Under the pieces are notes generated by a model that saw only the letters and a program-made list of their open reading frames with translations, had not been told where the DNA came from and did no database searches. A program made the position numbers and the translations under genes. A stretch of DNA of 64,000 nucleotides from Anaerolineae bacterium (GTDB taxonomy: Bacteria > Chloroflexota > Anaerolineae > Aggregatilineales > Aggregatilineaceae), in the NCBI GenBank assembly GCA_018432315.1, contig JAHDLB010000004.1, positions 186,001-250,000 on the forward strand, given 5' to 3'. This document shows positions 26,271 to 35,833 of the stretch, one piece after another (the stretch's first letter is position 1; every line of letters begins with the position of its first letter).

Positions 26271-26301
26271 ACGGACAGCCTCGCCGGGCTGTCCGTTTTT
26301 T
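26271..26301 (+). terminator. Terminator of the Ca2+ ATPase gene
   Basis: ACGGACAGCC (26271-26280) pairs with GGCTGTCCGT (26287-26296), followed by TTTTTT. Confidence 0.88.
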
Positions 26302-26319
26302 CGTGCGAGTGGCGCGCGG

Positions 26320-26580
26320 TCACTTCCGGCGGCGCATCTGCTGGACCTTGAGCTGCATGAACGCCTGCACCCGCTCGACGGCGCGCTCGTCGCCTTCGAT
26401 CACCAGCCGGTCGCGCGGGACGCTCGCCAGCCCGAACGGGTCCGGCTCCAGCGCCTCGATGAAGGCCGACCAGCCTTCGCCCGCCACACACAGCGTTTCG
26501 GTGGGCGTGCCGCCGGCCTGGACGAGGTAATCGATCACGCGGAAGCGCGGCAGGACGCGCAGCTCCAGCTCGACGCGCAT
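26320..26580 (-). CDS. Small hypothetical protein
   Basis: An 86-aa soluble protein with an alternating beta-like N terminus (MRVELELRVLPRF), a middle rich in Gly/Ala/Pro and a basic C-terminal helix ending QQMRRRK. I do not recognise a family. The start at 26580 has GGAG 9 nt upstream; that site lies in the arm of a 5' hairpin (26590-26620). A TACAAT box at 26626-26621 (minus) supports independent expression. Tail-to-tail with the ATPase terminator. Confidence 0.55.
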   Translation of the reverse strand: MRVELELRVLPRFRVIDYLVQAGGTPTETLCVAGEGWSAFIEALEPDPFGLASVPRDRLVIEGDERAVERVQAFMQLKVQQMRRRK

Positions 26581-26589
26581 GGCAATATT

Positions 26590-26626
26590 CTCCACAGGTG
26601 ACGTATCCAACGCTGTGGAGATTGTA
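26590..26626 (-). promoter_or_regulatory. -10 box and RBS-containing 5' hairpin
   Basis: Minus strand TACAAT (26626-26621) is followed by CTCCACAG (26620-26613), a 15-nt loop and CTGTGGAG (26597-26590), an 8-bp perfect stem whose 3' arm contains the GGAG of the 26580 gene. If the transcript begins at or just before the 5' arm, the ribosome-binding site would be sequestered. Confidence 0.4.
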
Positions 26627-26691
26627 CACAACCTGTCCCGCGGCGCCCTCATGTGCCCCGGCAGACCCCAGCCGGCCCGCCGGGCCTTCGC

Positions 26692-27645
26692 TTACGGCTC
26701 CGGGATCGCCAGGTCGGGCGATCCGACCGGAGACAGGCACAGCCGCGGATTGGTAGCCTGGATCAGCTCGTGGATGATCTGGGCGTATTTGACTTTCTCG
26801 CGGGCGAAGGCGGCCAGCGCCTCAGGGCTGGACCACGGCTTGTACATCGCGCCCCCGCCCGCCACCAGTGCCGGCCCCGGCTCGATCTTGAAATAGCACG
26901 GCGCGCACACACGCGCCATCTCCGCCGCTTCGTAAAACCGATTGAAGCCCCCGAACGAATCCGACAGGTAGATGTGCAGGTCGAGCGGGATGTCCACGCC
27001 CTGGCGGATGCTGGCAAGCTGCGGCAGCGACAGGTCGCCCAGCGGGTTGAACGTGCCCGCGCCGAGCGTTTGCAGCACGCGCCCCCCGGCGGCGGAGGCG
27101 TGCCCGGCGAAGATGCTCACCTTGAAGACCACGTCCTGAGGGATGTACCCGCGCCGCTTGAGCTCGTTGAGCAGCCACAGCAGGCCCTCGTCGATCACCA
27201 GGAAACCGCGAAAGCCCAGGTCCACGCAGCGCATGATCTCGGCGACGACGTAGCTGAGCTGGTCCGACCCGCGAAAGCGCAGGCCGGACAGCCCGCCTTC
27301 GGGCGTGACGAGCTGCCGCCCCACGTCCCAGCCGGCGCGCGGGCCGGGCGTCATGATCACCTCGAGGCTCGCTTCGGCGGCCATCTGCGCGAAGTCGTGC
27401 AGTTCCGCGTCGTCGAGCAGGGTAGAGCCCATCACGACCGAGATCATGCGGTGCAGGTTGATCTTGCGCTTGTCCATCTCGTCGATCACCGCTTCGAGCA
27501 CGTTCGGGCGCTCGATGCCGGAGATTTCCATGCGGTAGTGACCGCCGTCGGGAAACGTTTTGTCGGATGACGGCAAATCGTAGGCGTCCCGGCCCGGTAT
27601 CCCGATGGCCTGGATCATGTTTTGGATGTCCTTTAAGTTGCGCAT
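26692..27645 (-). CDS. Peptidase U32-like TIM-barrel protein
   Basis: A 317-aa protein resembling small U32-family-like proteins of actinobacteria and Chloroflexota by its opening (GIPGRDAYDLP, FPDGGHYRMEI), CCYFKIEPGPALVAGGG-like metal/cluster-type Cys region (CAPCYFKIEPGPA) and barrel-like alternation. True U32 peptidases are collagenase-type or tRNA/ubiquinone hydroxylation factors; the activity of this subgroup is not known to me. It begins 33 bp downstream of panB on the same strand, so the two are probably one operon, a hint of a role near pantothenate or ketoisovalerate metabolism. Confidence 0.55.
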   Translation of the reverse strand: MRNLKDIQNMIQAIGIPGRDAYDLPSSDKTFPDGGHYRMEISGIERPNVLEAVIDEMDKRKINLHRMISVVMGSTLLDDAELHDFAQMAAEASLEVIMTPGPRAGWDVGRQLVTPEGGLSGLRFRGSDQLSYVVAEIMRCVDLGFRGFLVIDEGLLWLLNELKRRGYIPQDVVFKVSIFAGHASAAGGRVLQTLGAGTFNPLGDLSLPQLASIRQGVDIPLDLHIYLSDSFGGFNRFYEAAEMARVCAPCYFKIEPGPALVAGGGAMYKPWSSPEALAAFAREKVKYAQIIHELIQATNPRLCLSPVGSPDLAIPEP

Positions 27646-27678
27646 TTTGAGGAAGCCCTTTCGCCAAAAATCAAAAAT

Positions 27679-28533
27679 CTAATCTTTCAGTTGGCCGAGG
27701 AGTTCGTCGTAATCGTCGTCTTTGATGCTGAACCCGTGTTCCGGCTGGGGAAACGCGCGGTCCTGAACTTCGCGAACGTACTGCTTCACGCCGTTGAGGA
27801 TCACCTCGCCCGCGTTGCCGTAGACCTTCGCCATCCGCGGCTTGAAGCGCGGGTACAGCCCGAACATGTCGTGGAAGATCAGGAGCTGGCCGTCGGCGTG
27901 GGGGCCGGAGCCGAGGCTGATGATCGGGATGTGGGCGCGCTCGGTGATGATCTGGCACACGCGGTCGGGTACCATTTCCAGCAGGACGGCATAAGCCCCG
28001 GCCTCTTCGAGGATGCGGGCGTCCTCGACGATGCGCAGGGCGCGCGCCGAGTCCTTGCCCTGGACGCGAAAGCCACCCAGGCTGGAGGCGCTCTGCGGCG
28101 TCAGGCCGAGGTGGCCCATGCAGGGGATGCCCGCCGCCACGATCCCGGCCATGCGGTCGGCCATCTCGCGCCCGCCCTCCAGCTTGACGGCGTCGCAGCT
28201 CGCCTCGGCCATGAAGCGCCCGGCGTTGCGGATAGCGGTTTCGACCGAGGGCTGGTAGCTCATGTAGGGCATGTCGCCGATCAGCCAGGCGGTCGGCGCG
28301 CCGCGGCGCACGGCCTGCGCGTGGCGGATCATATCGTCCATGGTGACCGGCAGCGTCGACTCGTAGCCGAGGATGGTCATGCCCAGGCTGTCGCCGACCA
28401 GGATCATCTCGATGCCGGCCTCCTCCTGCAGATAGGCGGTCGGGTAATCGTAGCAGGTCAGCATGGTGATGGGCTCGCCGCGGGCGCGTTTGTCGAACAG
28501 ATAAGGGAGCGTAATTTTCTTGCGTTCGGTCAT
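27679..28533 (-). CDS. panB: 3-methyl-2-oxobutanoate hydroxymethyltransferase
   Basis: A 284-aa ketopantoate hydroxymethyltransferase. It adds a hydroxymethyl group from methylene-tetrahydrofolate to alpha-ketoisovalerate, the first committed step of pantothenate (CoA) synthesis. MLTCYDYPTA, LVGDSLGM, KLEGG, GHLGLTPQS and the catalytic-Glu stretch LLEMVPDRV are present and length is typical. The substrate is the product of IlvD and precursor of valine, made by the operon at 43-55 kb. panC and panD are not in the window. Divergent from the ABC exporter gene. Confidence 0.95.
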   Translation of the reverse strand: MTERKKITLPYLFDKRARGEPITMLTCYDYPTAYLQEEAGIEMILVGDSLGMTILGYESTLPVTMDDMIRHAQAVRRGAPTAWLIGDMPYMSYQPSVETAIRNAGRFMAEASCDAVKLEGGREMADRMAGIVAAGIPCMGHLGLTPQSASSLGGFRVQGKDSARALRIVEDARILEEAGAYAVLLEMVPDRVCQIITERAHIPIISLGSGPHADGQLLIFHDMFGLYPRFKPRMAKVYGNAGEVILNGVKQYVREVQDRAFPQPEHGFSIKDDDYDELLGQLKD

Positions 28534-28662
28534 GGGGAATGTCCTCTACCTAAACATCAGTTGTTTGTATTATCAATCACAAATCCCGTTTATGGAAATC
28601 CTCCCCAGGTACGTTACAATTCGTGCTTCGGTTTTACGTATGTCTAGCTCCGAGAAAGTGCC

Positions 28663-30456
28663 ATGCCATCCTCCTCTCAACGCCATCCGCTGCTCCGGCT
28701 GATCAGCTATTCGCGCCGTCACCGGCGGCGCGTGATCGCGGCCAGCCTGTTTTCCGTGCTCAACAAGATCTTCGACCTGGCGCCCCCGGCGTTGATCGGC
28801 GCGGCGGTCGATATCGTCGTCCAGCAAAGCGACTCGTTCATCGCCCGGCTGGGCATCAGCGACCCGGCGGACCAACTGCTCGCCCTGGCCGGTTTGACGC
28901 TGGTCATCTGGATCCTGGAATCCGTCTTCGAATACGTGCACCGCGTGCTGTGGCGCAACCTGGCCCAGGTGCTCGAGCACGAGCTGCGCATCGACGCCTA
29001 CGCGCACGTCCAGGACCTGGAGCTGGCCTATTACGAAGACCGCAGCACGGGCGGCCTGATGGCGATCCTCAACGACGACATCAACCAGTTGGAGCGTTTT
29101 CTGGACGTGGGCGCCAACGACCTGATCCAGGTGGCGACCACCGTGATCGTCATCGGCGGCATTTTCATCGGCGTGGCGCCCAGTGTCGCGTGGATGGCGC
29201 TGCTGCCCATGCCGCTGGTGATCTACGGCTCGGTGTGGTTCCAGCGCAGGCTGGCGCCGCGCTACGCCGCCGTGCGCGAGCAGGTGGGCATCCTCAACAG
29301 CCAGCTTTCGAATAACCTGAGCGGCATCGCGACCATCAAGAGCTTCACGTCCGAGCGGCACGAGGTCGAGCGGATGCGCGCCGAAAGCGACATCTACCGC
29401 CAGCGCAACAAGGACGCCATCGCGCTCAGCTCGGCCTTCTCGCCGCTGATCCGCATGGTGATCGTGGCCGGATTCATCGCGATCATGGTGTTTGGCGGGC
29501 GGCTGGCGCTGGACGGGGCGCTCAACATCGGCGCGTACAGCGTGCTGGTGTTCATGACGCAGCGCCTGCTGTGGCCGCTGACGCGCCTGGGCGAGACGTT
29601 CGATCTCTACCAGCGCGCGATGGCCTCCACGACGCGCATCCTCGATCTGCTCGACGTGGAGCCGCAGATCGTCGATGGCCCGCGCCGCGTGCCGGTCGAG
29701 TCCGTGCGCGGCGAGGTGACGTTCGAGGACGTGCATTTCAACTACGGCAACGGCCAGAACGTAGTGCGCGGCCTGTCGCTGAACATCCCGGCGGGCGAGA
29801 CGGCGGCCATCGTCGGCGCGACGGGCGCGGGCAAGAGCACGGTGATCAAGCTGCTGCTGCGCTTCTACGACGTCCAGCGCGGGCAGGTGCTGCTCGATGA
29901 CCGGGACGTCCGCGAGTTCAACCTGGCCGATCTGCGCGGCGCGATCGGGCTGGTGAGCCAGGACGTGTTCCTGTTTCACGGCACCGTGCGCGAGAACATC
30001 GCCTATGGCACGTTCGGCGCCAGCGACGAACAGATCGTCGCCGCGGCCCGGATCGCCGAGGCGCACGACTTCATCATGGACCTGCCGCAGGGCTACGACA
30101 CGGTCGTCGGCGAGCGCGGCCAGAAGCTGAGCGGCGGCCAGCGCCAGCGCATTTCGATCGCGCGGGCGGTGCTCAAGGACCCGCCGGTGCTGATTCTCGA
30201 CGAGGCGACGTCGTCGGTGGACAACGAAACCGAGGCGGCCATCCAGCGCTCGATGGAGCGCATCGCGGTGGGGCGCACCACGATCGTGATCGCGCACCGG
30301 CTCTCGACTGTGCGCAACGCCGACCGGATCTTCGTGCTGGAGAACGGCGTCCTGCGCGAGCAGGGGCGGCACGAAGACCTGCTGCGCGATAACGGCATCT
30401 ACGCGACGCTGTGGCGCGTCCAGACCGGCGAGCGGCTGCGGCTGGCGGGCGATTGA
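28663..30456 (+). CDS. ABC exporter half-transporter (MsbA/MDR-like)
   Basis: A 597-aa fusion of a six-helix transmembrane domain (about residues 20-320) and an ATPase domain (about 345-590). Walker A is GATGAGKST (385-393, K391), the signature LSGGQ is 489-493, Walker B is [13 protein letters not shown], and the switch His is in [14 protein letters not shown]. It exports a lipid, peptide or drug as a homodimer; the substrate is unknown. TACAAT at 28615-28620 is a plausible -10. Monocistronic by appearance. Confidence 0.9.
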   Translation: MPSSSQRHPLLRLISYSRRHRRRVIAASLFSVLNKIFDLAPPALIGAAVDIVVQQSDSFIARLGISDPADQLLALAGLTLVIWILESVFEYVHRVLWRNLAQVLEHELRIDAYAHVQDLELAYYEDRSTGGLMAILNDDINQLERFLDVGANDLIQVATTVIVIGGIFIGVAPSVAWMALLPMPLVIYGSVWFQRRLAPRYAAVREQVGILNSQLSNNLSGIATIKSFTSERHEVERMRAESDIYRQRNKDAIALSSAFSPLIRMVIVAGFIAIMVFGGRLALDGALNIGAYSVLVFMTQRLLWPLTRLGETFDLYQRAMASTTRILDLLDVEPQIVDGPRRVPVESVRGEVTFEDVHFNYGNGQNVVRGLSLNIPAGETAAIVGATGAGKSTVIKLLLRFYDVQRGQVLLDDRDVREFNLADLRGAIGLVSQDVFLFHGTVRENIAYGTFGASDEQIVAAARIAEAHDFIMDLPQGYDTVVGERGQKLSGGQRQRISIARAVLKDPPVLILDEATSSVDNETEAAIQRSMERIAVGRTTIVIAHRLSTVRNADRIFVLENGVLREQGRHEDLLRDNGIYATLWRVQTGERLRLAGD

Positions 30457-30533
30457 GCCGTGCCGGGCGGGGCGGTTCCGTGCTAAGATGAGGGGTGAGC
30501 GCGCGATCTGGCGTGAGCGAGGAGAGACTGGCG

Positions 30534-30977
30534 ATGACCCTGCAACTGACCAGCCCGGCATTTACCGAGGGCGGGGCGATCCCCGCGAAATTCACCTGCA
30601 CCGGCGCGAACGTGTCGCTCGCCCTGGCATGGAGCGGCGCGCCGGACGGCGTGCAAACTTTCACCCTGATCATGGACGATCCCGACGCGCCGCGCGGCAC
30701 GTGGGTCCATTGGGTCGTCTTCGACCTGCCCGGTGACCTGTCCGGCCTGCCGGAGGGCGTGGGGCAGGATGTGGGCATACAGGGCGCCAACAGCTATGGC
30801 CGGACCGGCTACGCTGGCCCATGCCCGCCGAGCGGGACGCACCGCTATTTCTTCAAGTTGTACGCGCTCGACACGGCGCTGAGCCTGCGCGCCGGGGCGT
30901 CCAAAGAGGACGTGCTTCGCGCGATGGACGGGCACATCCTGGCCCAGGCGCAGTTGATGGGCACCTACCGCAAGTGA
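30534..30977 (+). CDS. YbhB/YbcL (PEBP/Raf kinase inhibitor-like) protein
   Basis: A 147-aa phosphatidylethanolamine-binding-protein fold. The anion-binding motif DDPDAPRGTWVHWVVFDLP and the second signature SYGRTGYAGPCPPSGTHRY are both intact. Bacterial members are small cytosolic or secreted proteins of unclear ligand. The start at 30534 follows GAGGAGA; an upstream in-frame ATG is less well placed. First gene of a probable three-gene unit with the DapA-like and MetE-like genes (gaps of 33 and 19 bp). Confidence 0.88.
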   Translation: MTLQLTSPAFTEGGAIPAKFTCTGANVSLALAWSGAPDGVQTFTLIMDDPDAPRGTWVHWVVFDLPGDLSGLPEGVGQDVGIQGANSYGRTGYAGPCPPSGTHRYFFKLYALDTALSLRAGASKEDVLRAMDGHILAQAQLMGTYRK

Positions 30978-31010
30978 CGCGTATCCCTACCGCGAGGAGA
31001 CTGGCACCCC

Positions 31011-31916
31011 ATGGCATTTGATGCATCTCACCTGCACGGCGTGATTCCGCCGCTGGTCACGCCCATGCACCCCGACGGCTCGCTGAACCTGGCGGCGATG
31101 CCAACGCTGGTCGAGGCAATGCTCGACGCGGGCGTGCACGCGATCTTCACGCCGGGCAGCCAGAGCGAAGCCTACGCCCTGAGCGCCGACGAGCGCGCCC
31201 AGGTGATCGACGCCGCGCTGGAGGCGGTCGCCGGGCGCGTGCCGGTCATCGCGGGCACGGGCGCGATCACGACCCGCGACGCCATCGCCCACTCGCAGCG
31301 GGCCGAGCGCGCCGGGGCCGATGCCCTGTCGATCCTGACGCCGTATTTCATCACGCCGTCCCAGGACGAGATTTACGCCTACTACGCCGACGTCGCGGCG
31401 GCGGTGTCGCTGCCGATCCTGGGCTACTCGAACCCGCAGCGTGCCGTGGTCCGGATCGCGCCGTCCACGCTGGGGCGGCTGGCGGCGGACATCCCGCACT
31501 TCGTCGGGGTCAAGGATTCGAGCGGCGACGTGGCCGAAACTGCCGCCATCATCCGCGCCTGCCCGCCCGGTTTCAAGGTGTTCGTCGGGCGCGACACGCT
31601 GATCTACCCCTCGCTGTGCATTGGGGCGGCGGGGACGGTCGCGCTGTCGGTGAACGTGGCGCCCCGGCTGGCGGTGGGCATCTACGAAGCATTCCGCGCG
31701 GGCGACCACGCGCGGGCGCGGGCGCTGCAAGAGCGGCTGTCGCGGCTGCGCGAGGGGCTGCCCCGCTTCGGGTCGTACCCGGTGTGGGTCAAGGAGGCGA
31801 TGGGCCTGCTGGGCCTGCCTGCCGGGCCGGCGCGCAAGCCGATCCTGCCGCTGGGCGAGGATCAGCGCGCCGAACTGCGGGCGCTGCTGGCGAGCGTTGG
31901 CCTGCTGGACGCGTGA
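31011..31916 (+). CDS. Dihydrodipicolinate synthase-family aldolase/lyase
   Basis: A 301-aa class I aldolase of the DapA/NAL superfamily. The Schiff-base lysine is K168 in FVGVKDSSGD, the catalytic tyrosine is Y139 in LGYSNPQR, and the carboxylate-binding loop is PGSQSEAYAL. Sequence alone does not separate true DapA from N-acetylneuraminate lyase, 4-hydroxy-2-oxoglutarate aldolase or keto-deoxy-sugar aldolases. The loop differs from the canonical GTTGE of DapA, so a non-lysine role is possible. A GCGAGGAGAC site precedes the start. Confidence 0.8.
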   Translation: MAFDASHLHGVIPPLVTPMHPDGSLNLAAMPTLVEAMLDAGVHAIFTPGSQSEAYALSADERAQVIDAALEAVAGRVPVIAGTGAITTRDAIAHSQRAERAGADALSILTPYFITPSQDEIYAYYADVAAAVSLPILGYSNPQRAVVRIAPSTLGRLAADIPHFVGVKDSSGDVAETAAIIRACPPGFKVFVGRDTLIYPSLCIGAAGTVALSVNVAPRLAVGIYEAFRAGDHARARALQERLSRLREGLPRFGSYPVWVKEAMGLLGLPAGPARKPILPLGEDQRAELRALLASVGLLDA

Positions 31917-31935
31917 GACAGGCGAGGAGGCGACC

Positions 31936-32982
31936 ATGACGTTTGCACCCGACTTCTGGACGAGCCACATGGGCAGCGTGCCCTACACCGCGAGCGATGG
32001 CGTGGCCGGGCGGCTGGCCGCGCTGCTGGACGTGCCCGCCTGGCCCCAGCTTCCGCGCCGGACCTTCCGCGAGAATATGTACGTCCAGTACAGCGCCGGG
32101 CTGCCGGGGCTGGTGCTGGACGAGGCCAACGAGAAGGTCTACTTCGACACGTCCGGCGATCTCGCGCCCGCGCTCGAAGCGTTCTATGAGCGCGTCCTGG
32201 CCGACGACGTGGACTCCTTCGGGCTGGACGCGGACACCGCCGAGGGCTTCTTCGCCACGCTGGACGCGCTGCGCGCCATGCCCGGCGAGTGGGCCAAAGG
32301 GCAGGTCACCGGCCCGGTCAGCTTCGGGCTGACGGTCACCGATCACAACCTGCGCGCCAGCCTGTACGACGAGCGGCTGGCCGACCCGATCGTGACCCAG
32401 CTCGCGATGAACGCCCGCTGGCAGGTCCGCCAGCTTCGCGCCGTTCGCCCGCAGGCGATCATCTTCGTCGACGAGCCGTACATGGCGTCGTTCGGGTCGG
32501 CCTTCATCAGCCTGAGCCGCGAGGACGTGATCGCCATGCTCGACATCGTGTTCGACGCGATCCACCAGGAGGGCGCGCTGGCCGGGGTGCACTGCTGCGC
32601 CAACACCGATTGGGCGGTGCTGCTGGCGACGTCGGTCGATATCCTGAACCTGGACGCATACGGCTACCTGGACAATCTGGCACTCTACCCGGCAGAGCTG
32701 CGCGCCTTTCTCGACCGGGGCGGCGTGGTGGCGTGGGGTATCGTGCCCAACACCGAGGCAATCTTCAGCACGACGCCGGACGACATCGCCCGGCGCCTGT
32801 GGGACGGCTTCGCGCTGATCGGCCAGAAAGCGGCGGCGCGTGGCGTCGCGATCGCGGTCGAGGAGCTGGCCGCGCGCGCGATGATCATGCCGAGCTGTGG
32901 CCTCGGCCCGCAGACGGTCGCGGTGGCCGAGCGCGTGTTCGAGGTGCTGCCCGCCACGGCTCGCCTGCTGCGCGAGGGCTAG
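31936..32982 (+). CDS. MetE/UROD-superfamily protein (methionine synthase-like)
   Basis: A 348-aa TIM barrel related to the C-terminal half of cobalamin-independent methionine synthase. A probable Zn site is H219-C220-C221 (GVHCCANTDW) with C321 in MPSCGLGPQTVAVAERV, and VDEPYMASF resembles the family's acidic strand. It lacks the MetE N-terminal domain, as do corrinoid-dependent methyltransferase or archaeal core MetE proteins. It may transfer a methyl group from a corrinoid or folate donor; the substrate is unknown. GAGGAGGCG precedes the ATG at 31936. Convergent with pheA 16 bp away. Confidence 0.75.
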   Translation: MTFAPDFWTSHMGSVPYTASDGVAGRLAALLDVPAWPQLPRRTFRENMYVQYSAGLPGLVLDEANEKVYFDTSGDLAPALEAFYERVLADDVDSFGLDADTAEGFFATLDALRAMPGEWAKGQVTGPVSFGLTVTDHNLRASLYDERLADPIVTQLAMNARWQVRQLRAVRPQAIIFVDEPYMASFGSAFISLSREDVIAMLDIVFDAIHQEGALAGVHCCANTDWAVLLATSVDILNLDAYGYLDNLALYPAELRAFLDRGGVVAWGIVPNTEAIFSTTPDDIARRLWDGFALIGQKAAARGVAIAVEELAARAMIMPSCGLGPQTVAVAERVFEVLPATARLLREG

Positions 32983-32998
32983 GCGGGCGCGCCCGTCC

Positions 32999-33841
32999 TC
33001 AGGACCGGTTGGGCAGGCCGTCCAGCGCGGCGGGGTACGAGCCGAGCATCTTGACGATCGACGCCTGCCGCAGCAGGTCCACCAGCGCGGCCTCGGCGCC
33101 GGGGTCCTTCCAGTGGCCCTCGAAATCCAGGTAGAACCAGTACTGCCACGGGCGCCCGCGCATCGGGCGCGATTCGATCTTGGTCAGGTTGATGTTGCGC
33201 AGCGCGAACGCGCCCAGCGCGTCGTAGAGCGCGCGCGGGCGGTGGCGCACGGCGAATACCAGCGACGTCTTGCTTGGGTCGCGCCGGACCGCGTCTTCCA
33301 TGCCGATCACGAAAAAGCGCGTCGAGTTGTTCGGGTCGTTTTCGATGCCGCTTTCCAGCGTGGTCAGGCCGTACAGCTCGCCCGCCAGCGCGCTGGCGAT
33401 GACCGCCGTCGCGGGGTCCGGGTTGGCGGCCAGGTCGCGCGCGGCCCCGGCGGTGTCGTAGGTGGCGAGCGGCTCCCACCCGCGCCGCCGGATGTAGTCC
33501 GAGCACTGGGCCAGCGCCTGGGGATGCGATTTCACCTGCTCGATCGCGTCCAGGCTCGCCCCTTCCGGCGCCAGCAGGTGGTGCTGCACGGGCAGGATGT
33601 GCTCGGCCTGCACGCGAAAATCGTACTCCATCAGCAGCTCGTACGCCTGGGCGACGGTGCCCGCCACCGCGTTTTCGACCGGCAGCATGCCGTGGGTGGC
33701 CTTGCCGCGCTGGATGGCCTCGAAGATGCCCTTGAACGTCTCGCAGGGCAGCGTGGTCATGCCGTTGGCAAAATGGCGGTGGATCGCTTCCTCGCTGTAC
33801 GCTCCGTGTTCGCCCTGGAAGGCGATAATCTGGTCACTCAA
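32999..33841 (-). CDS. pheA: Prephenate dehydratase with ACT domain
   Basis: A 280-aa monofunctional prephenate dehydratase converting prephenate to phenylpyruvate. [13 protein letters not shown] opens the catalytic domain and NSTRFFVIG is the substrate-binding TRF motif. The C-terminal ACT domain (about residues 195-270) carries KIESRP, which binds phenylalanine for feedback inhibition. Translation probably starts at TTG 33841, which overlaps the aroQ stop codon (TTGA); no ATG exists near the conserved N terminus. Last gene of the aromatic superoperon. Confidence 0.92.
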   Translation of the reverse strand: MSDQIIAFQGEHGAYSEEAIHRHFANGMTTLPCETFKGIFEAIQRGKATHGMLPVENAVAGTVAQAYELLMEYDFRVQAEHILPVQHHLLAPEGASLDAIEQVKSHPQALAQCSDYIRRRGWEPLATYDTAGAARDLAANPDPATAVIASALAGELYGLTTLESGIENDPNNSTRFFVIGMEDAVRRDPSKTSLVFAVRHRPRALYDALGAFALRNINLTKIESRPMRGRPWQYWFYLDFEGHWKDPGAEAALVDLLRQASIVKMLGSYPAALDGLPNRS

Positions 33842-34281
33842 TCGGTCGTCCTCCTGTGCAGTTCGAGCAGCGCTTCGAGCGCCAGCCGGTAGCCCAGCCA
33901 GCCCAGCCCGCCGATCTGCCCCAGGCACACCGGCGCGATCAGGGACGTGTGGCGGAACGGCTCGCGCGCGTGGATGTTCGAGAGGTGTACTTCGATGGTG
34001 GGCAGCCCGACCGCGCTGATCGCGTCGCGCAGGGCGACGCTGGTATGGGTGTAGCCGCCGGGGTTGATGATGATGCCCGCCGCCCAGTCGCGCGCCTCGT
34101 GGATGGCGTCGATCAGGCCGCCCTCGTGGTTGCTCTGGACGATGCGCAGCGCCGCGCCGTGTTGGGCGGCGGCCTCGCGCAGCCGGTCGTCGATCGCGTC
34201 GAGCGTCACGCGGCCATAGACCTCCGGCTCGCGCGTGCCGAGCAGGTTCAGGTTGGGTCCGTGCAGCACCAGGATGTTCAT
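33838..34281 (-). CDS. aroQ: 3-dehydroquinate dehydratase, type II
   Basis: A 147-aa type II dehydroquinase (third shikimate-pathway step). All core motifs are present: [16 protein letters not shown] with the catalytic Tyr, [26 protein letters not shown] and [15 protein letters not shown]. The ATG at 34281 overlaps the aroB stop (ATGA), and its stop overlaps the pheA start, so both junctions suggest translational coupling. Confidence 0.95.
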   Translation of the reverse strand: MNILVLHGPNLNLLGTREPEVYGRVTLDAIDDRLREAAAQHGAALRIVQSNHEGGLIDAIHEARDWAAGIIINPGGYTHTSVALRDAISAVGLPTIEVHLSNIHAREPFRHTSLIAPVCLGQIGGLGWLGYRLALEALLELHRRTTD

Positions 34282-35333
34282 GCGTCCTCCCGCAGCCCGT
34301 CCAAAACGGCCAGCACGTCCGCGCGCGGCACGTCGCGGACGATGACCGGCCTGCCGGCGTCTTCCAGCAGCACGAACGCCGCCGCGCCGTCGCGCCATTT
34401 CTTGTCGTGGCCCATCGCGTCCCACAGATCGGCGGGGTCCAGCCCGGCGAAACGGACCGGCAGGCCCAACGCCGCCGTCGCGGCCTCGACCCGACCGGCC
34501 AGCCCGGCGCGGGCCACGCCTCGGCGCTCCGCCAGCCGCGCCGCCGCGACCATCCCCACGGCGACCGCCTGCCCGTGCTTCCACGCGTAGCCGCTGACCT
34601 GCTCGATGGCGTGGGCGAACGTGTGGCCCAGGTTGAGGAAGGCGCGCGGCCCATGTTCGAGCCGGTCCTGGTTCACGATGGCGATCTTCACCGCGATGGC
34701 GCGCGCGATCACCGGCTCCATGCCGGGCGTTGGATCGGGCGGCAGGTCGTCCAGCAGCGGCGGATCGCCGATCAGCGCCGCCTTGAGCACCTCGGCCATG
34801 CCGCAGCGCCATTCGATCGCCGGCAGGGTCGCCAGCGCCGCCGTGTCCGCGAAGACGGCCAGCGGGTCTTTGAACGCCCCGGCCAGGTTCTTGCCCTGGG
34901 GCAGGTCCACGCCGACCTTGCCGCCGATACTCGCGTCGACCATCGCCAGCAGGCTGGTCGGCGCCTGGACGAACGGCACGCCGCGCATGAACGTCGCTGC
35001 GGCGAACCCGGCCACATCCCCGATCACGCCGCCGCCCAGCCCGACGATCAGCGTAGCGCGATCCGCGCCCGCCGCCAGCAGGCCATCGTAGATCGCGCGC
35101 AGCGTATCGAGCGTTTTGTACTGCTCGCCGTCCGGCACGGTGATCAGGTGGCCGCCGGGCAGCCGCCCGGCCAGTTCCGCGCCATAGAGCGGGGCGAGCG
35201 TGGTGTTGGTGACGACGGCGACGCGGGTGAAGCCGCGCGCCGCGACGAACGCGGGCAGCGCCTCGCCCAGCGCGCCCGGCGCGACGATCACCGCGTAAGC
35301 GCCCTCGGCGCCATGAACGGTCAGCTCTGCCAT
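34278..35333 (-). CDS. aroB: 3-dehydroquinate synthase
   Basis: A 351-aa NAD- and metal-dependent enzyme turning DAHP into 3-dehydroquinate. NAD/metal motifs [53 protein letters not shown] and [16 protein letters not shown] (metal His) are intact. It starts within the end of aroK (13-bp overlap) and ends overlapping aroQ. Confidence 0.95.
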   Translation of the reverse strand: MAELTVHGAEGAYAVIVAPGALGEALPAFVAARGFTRVAVVTNTTLAPLYGAELAGRLPGGHLITVPDGEQYKTLDTLRAIYDGLLAAGADRATLIVGLGGGVIGDVAGFAAATFMRGVPFVQAPTSLLAMVDASIGGKVGVDLPQGKNLAGAFKDPLAVFADTAALATLPAIEWRCGMAEVLKAALIGDPPLLDDLPPDPTPGMEPVIARAIAVKIAIVNQDRLEHGPRAFLNLGHTFAHAIEQVSGYAWKHGQAVAVGMVAAARLAERRGVARAGLAGRVEAATAALGLPVRFAGLDPADLWDAMGHDKKWRDGAAAFVLLEDAGRPVIVRDVPRADVLAVLDGLREDA

Positions 35334-35833
35334 AAGCGAATGATCTCCTCGGCCACGTCGGGCGGGTCCAGGTGCGTCGTGTCGATCTGGTGCGGGACGC
35401 GGGCGTAGTGGGCGGCGCGGTCGGCCAGCAGCCGCGCCAGCCGGGTGCGTTCTCCGGCGAACAGCGGGCGGGCGGGATCGTCCCCCACGCGGCGCAAAAT
35501 CTCGTCCAGGTCGCAGGTCAGGCCCACCAGCAGGCTCGACGCGGCCAACGCGTCGAACACCGCCGGGTCGAGCAGCGCGCCGCCGCCCGCCGCGATCACC
35601 TGGTCGCGCCCTGCGGCGACTTCGCGGCAGGTAGCGGCTTCCAGCGCGCGGAAGGCCGGCTCGCCATCCTGGGCGAAGATGTCCGCGATGGTCCGCCCGG
35701 CGCGCGCTTCGATCAGGGCGTCGGTGTCGACGAAAGCCAGCCCCAGCCGCGCCGCGACCAGCCGCCCGGCGGTGGTCTTGCCCGTGCCCATGAATCCCCA
35801 CAGCGCGATGTTGCGCTTATTCCCAGGCGTCAT
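35321..35833 (-). CDS. aroK: Shikimate kinase
   Basis: A 170-aa P-loop kinase phosphorylating shikimate at the 3-hydroxyl. Walker [10 protein letters not shown] is at residues 13-21, the shikimate-binding Asp pair is in [18 protein letters not shown] follows the family pattern, and AAGGGALL is the glycine loop. The start overlaps the end of aroC by 17 bp and the end overlaps aroB by 13 bp. Confidence 0.94.
   Translation of the reverse strand: MTPGNKRNIALWGFMGTGKTTAGRLVAARLGLAFVDTDALIEARAGRTIADIFAQDGEPAFRALEAATCREVAAGRDQVIAAGGGALLDPAVFDALAASSLLVGLTCDLDEILRRVGDDPARPLFAGERTRLARLLADRAAHYARVPHQIDTTHLDPPDVAEEIIRLWQS

Noticed and set aside
28573-30561. 662-codon open frame antisense to the ABC exporter gene
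   Set aside because: Shadow of a complete ABC transporter gene; no motifs of its own.
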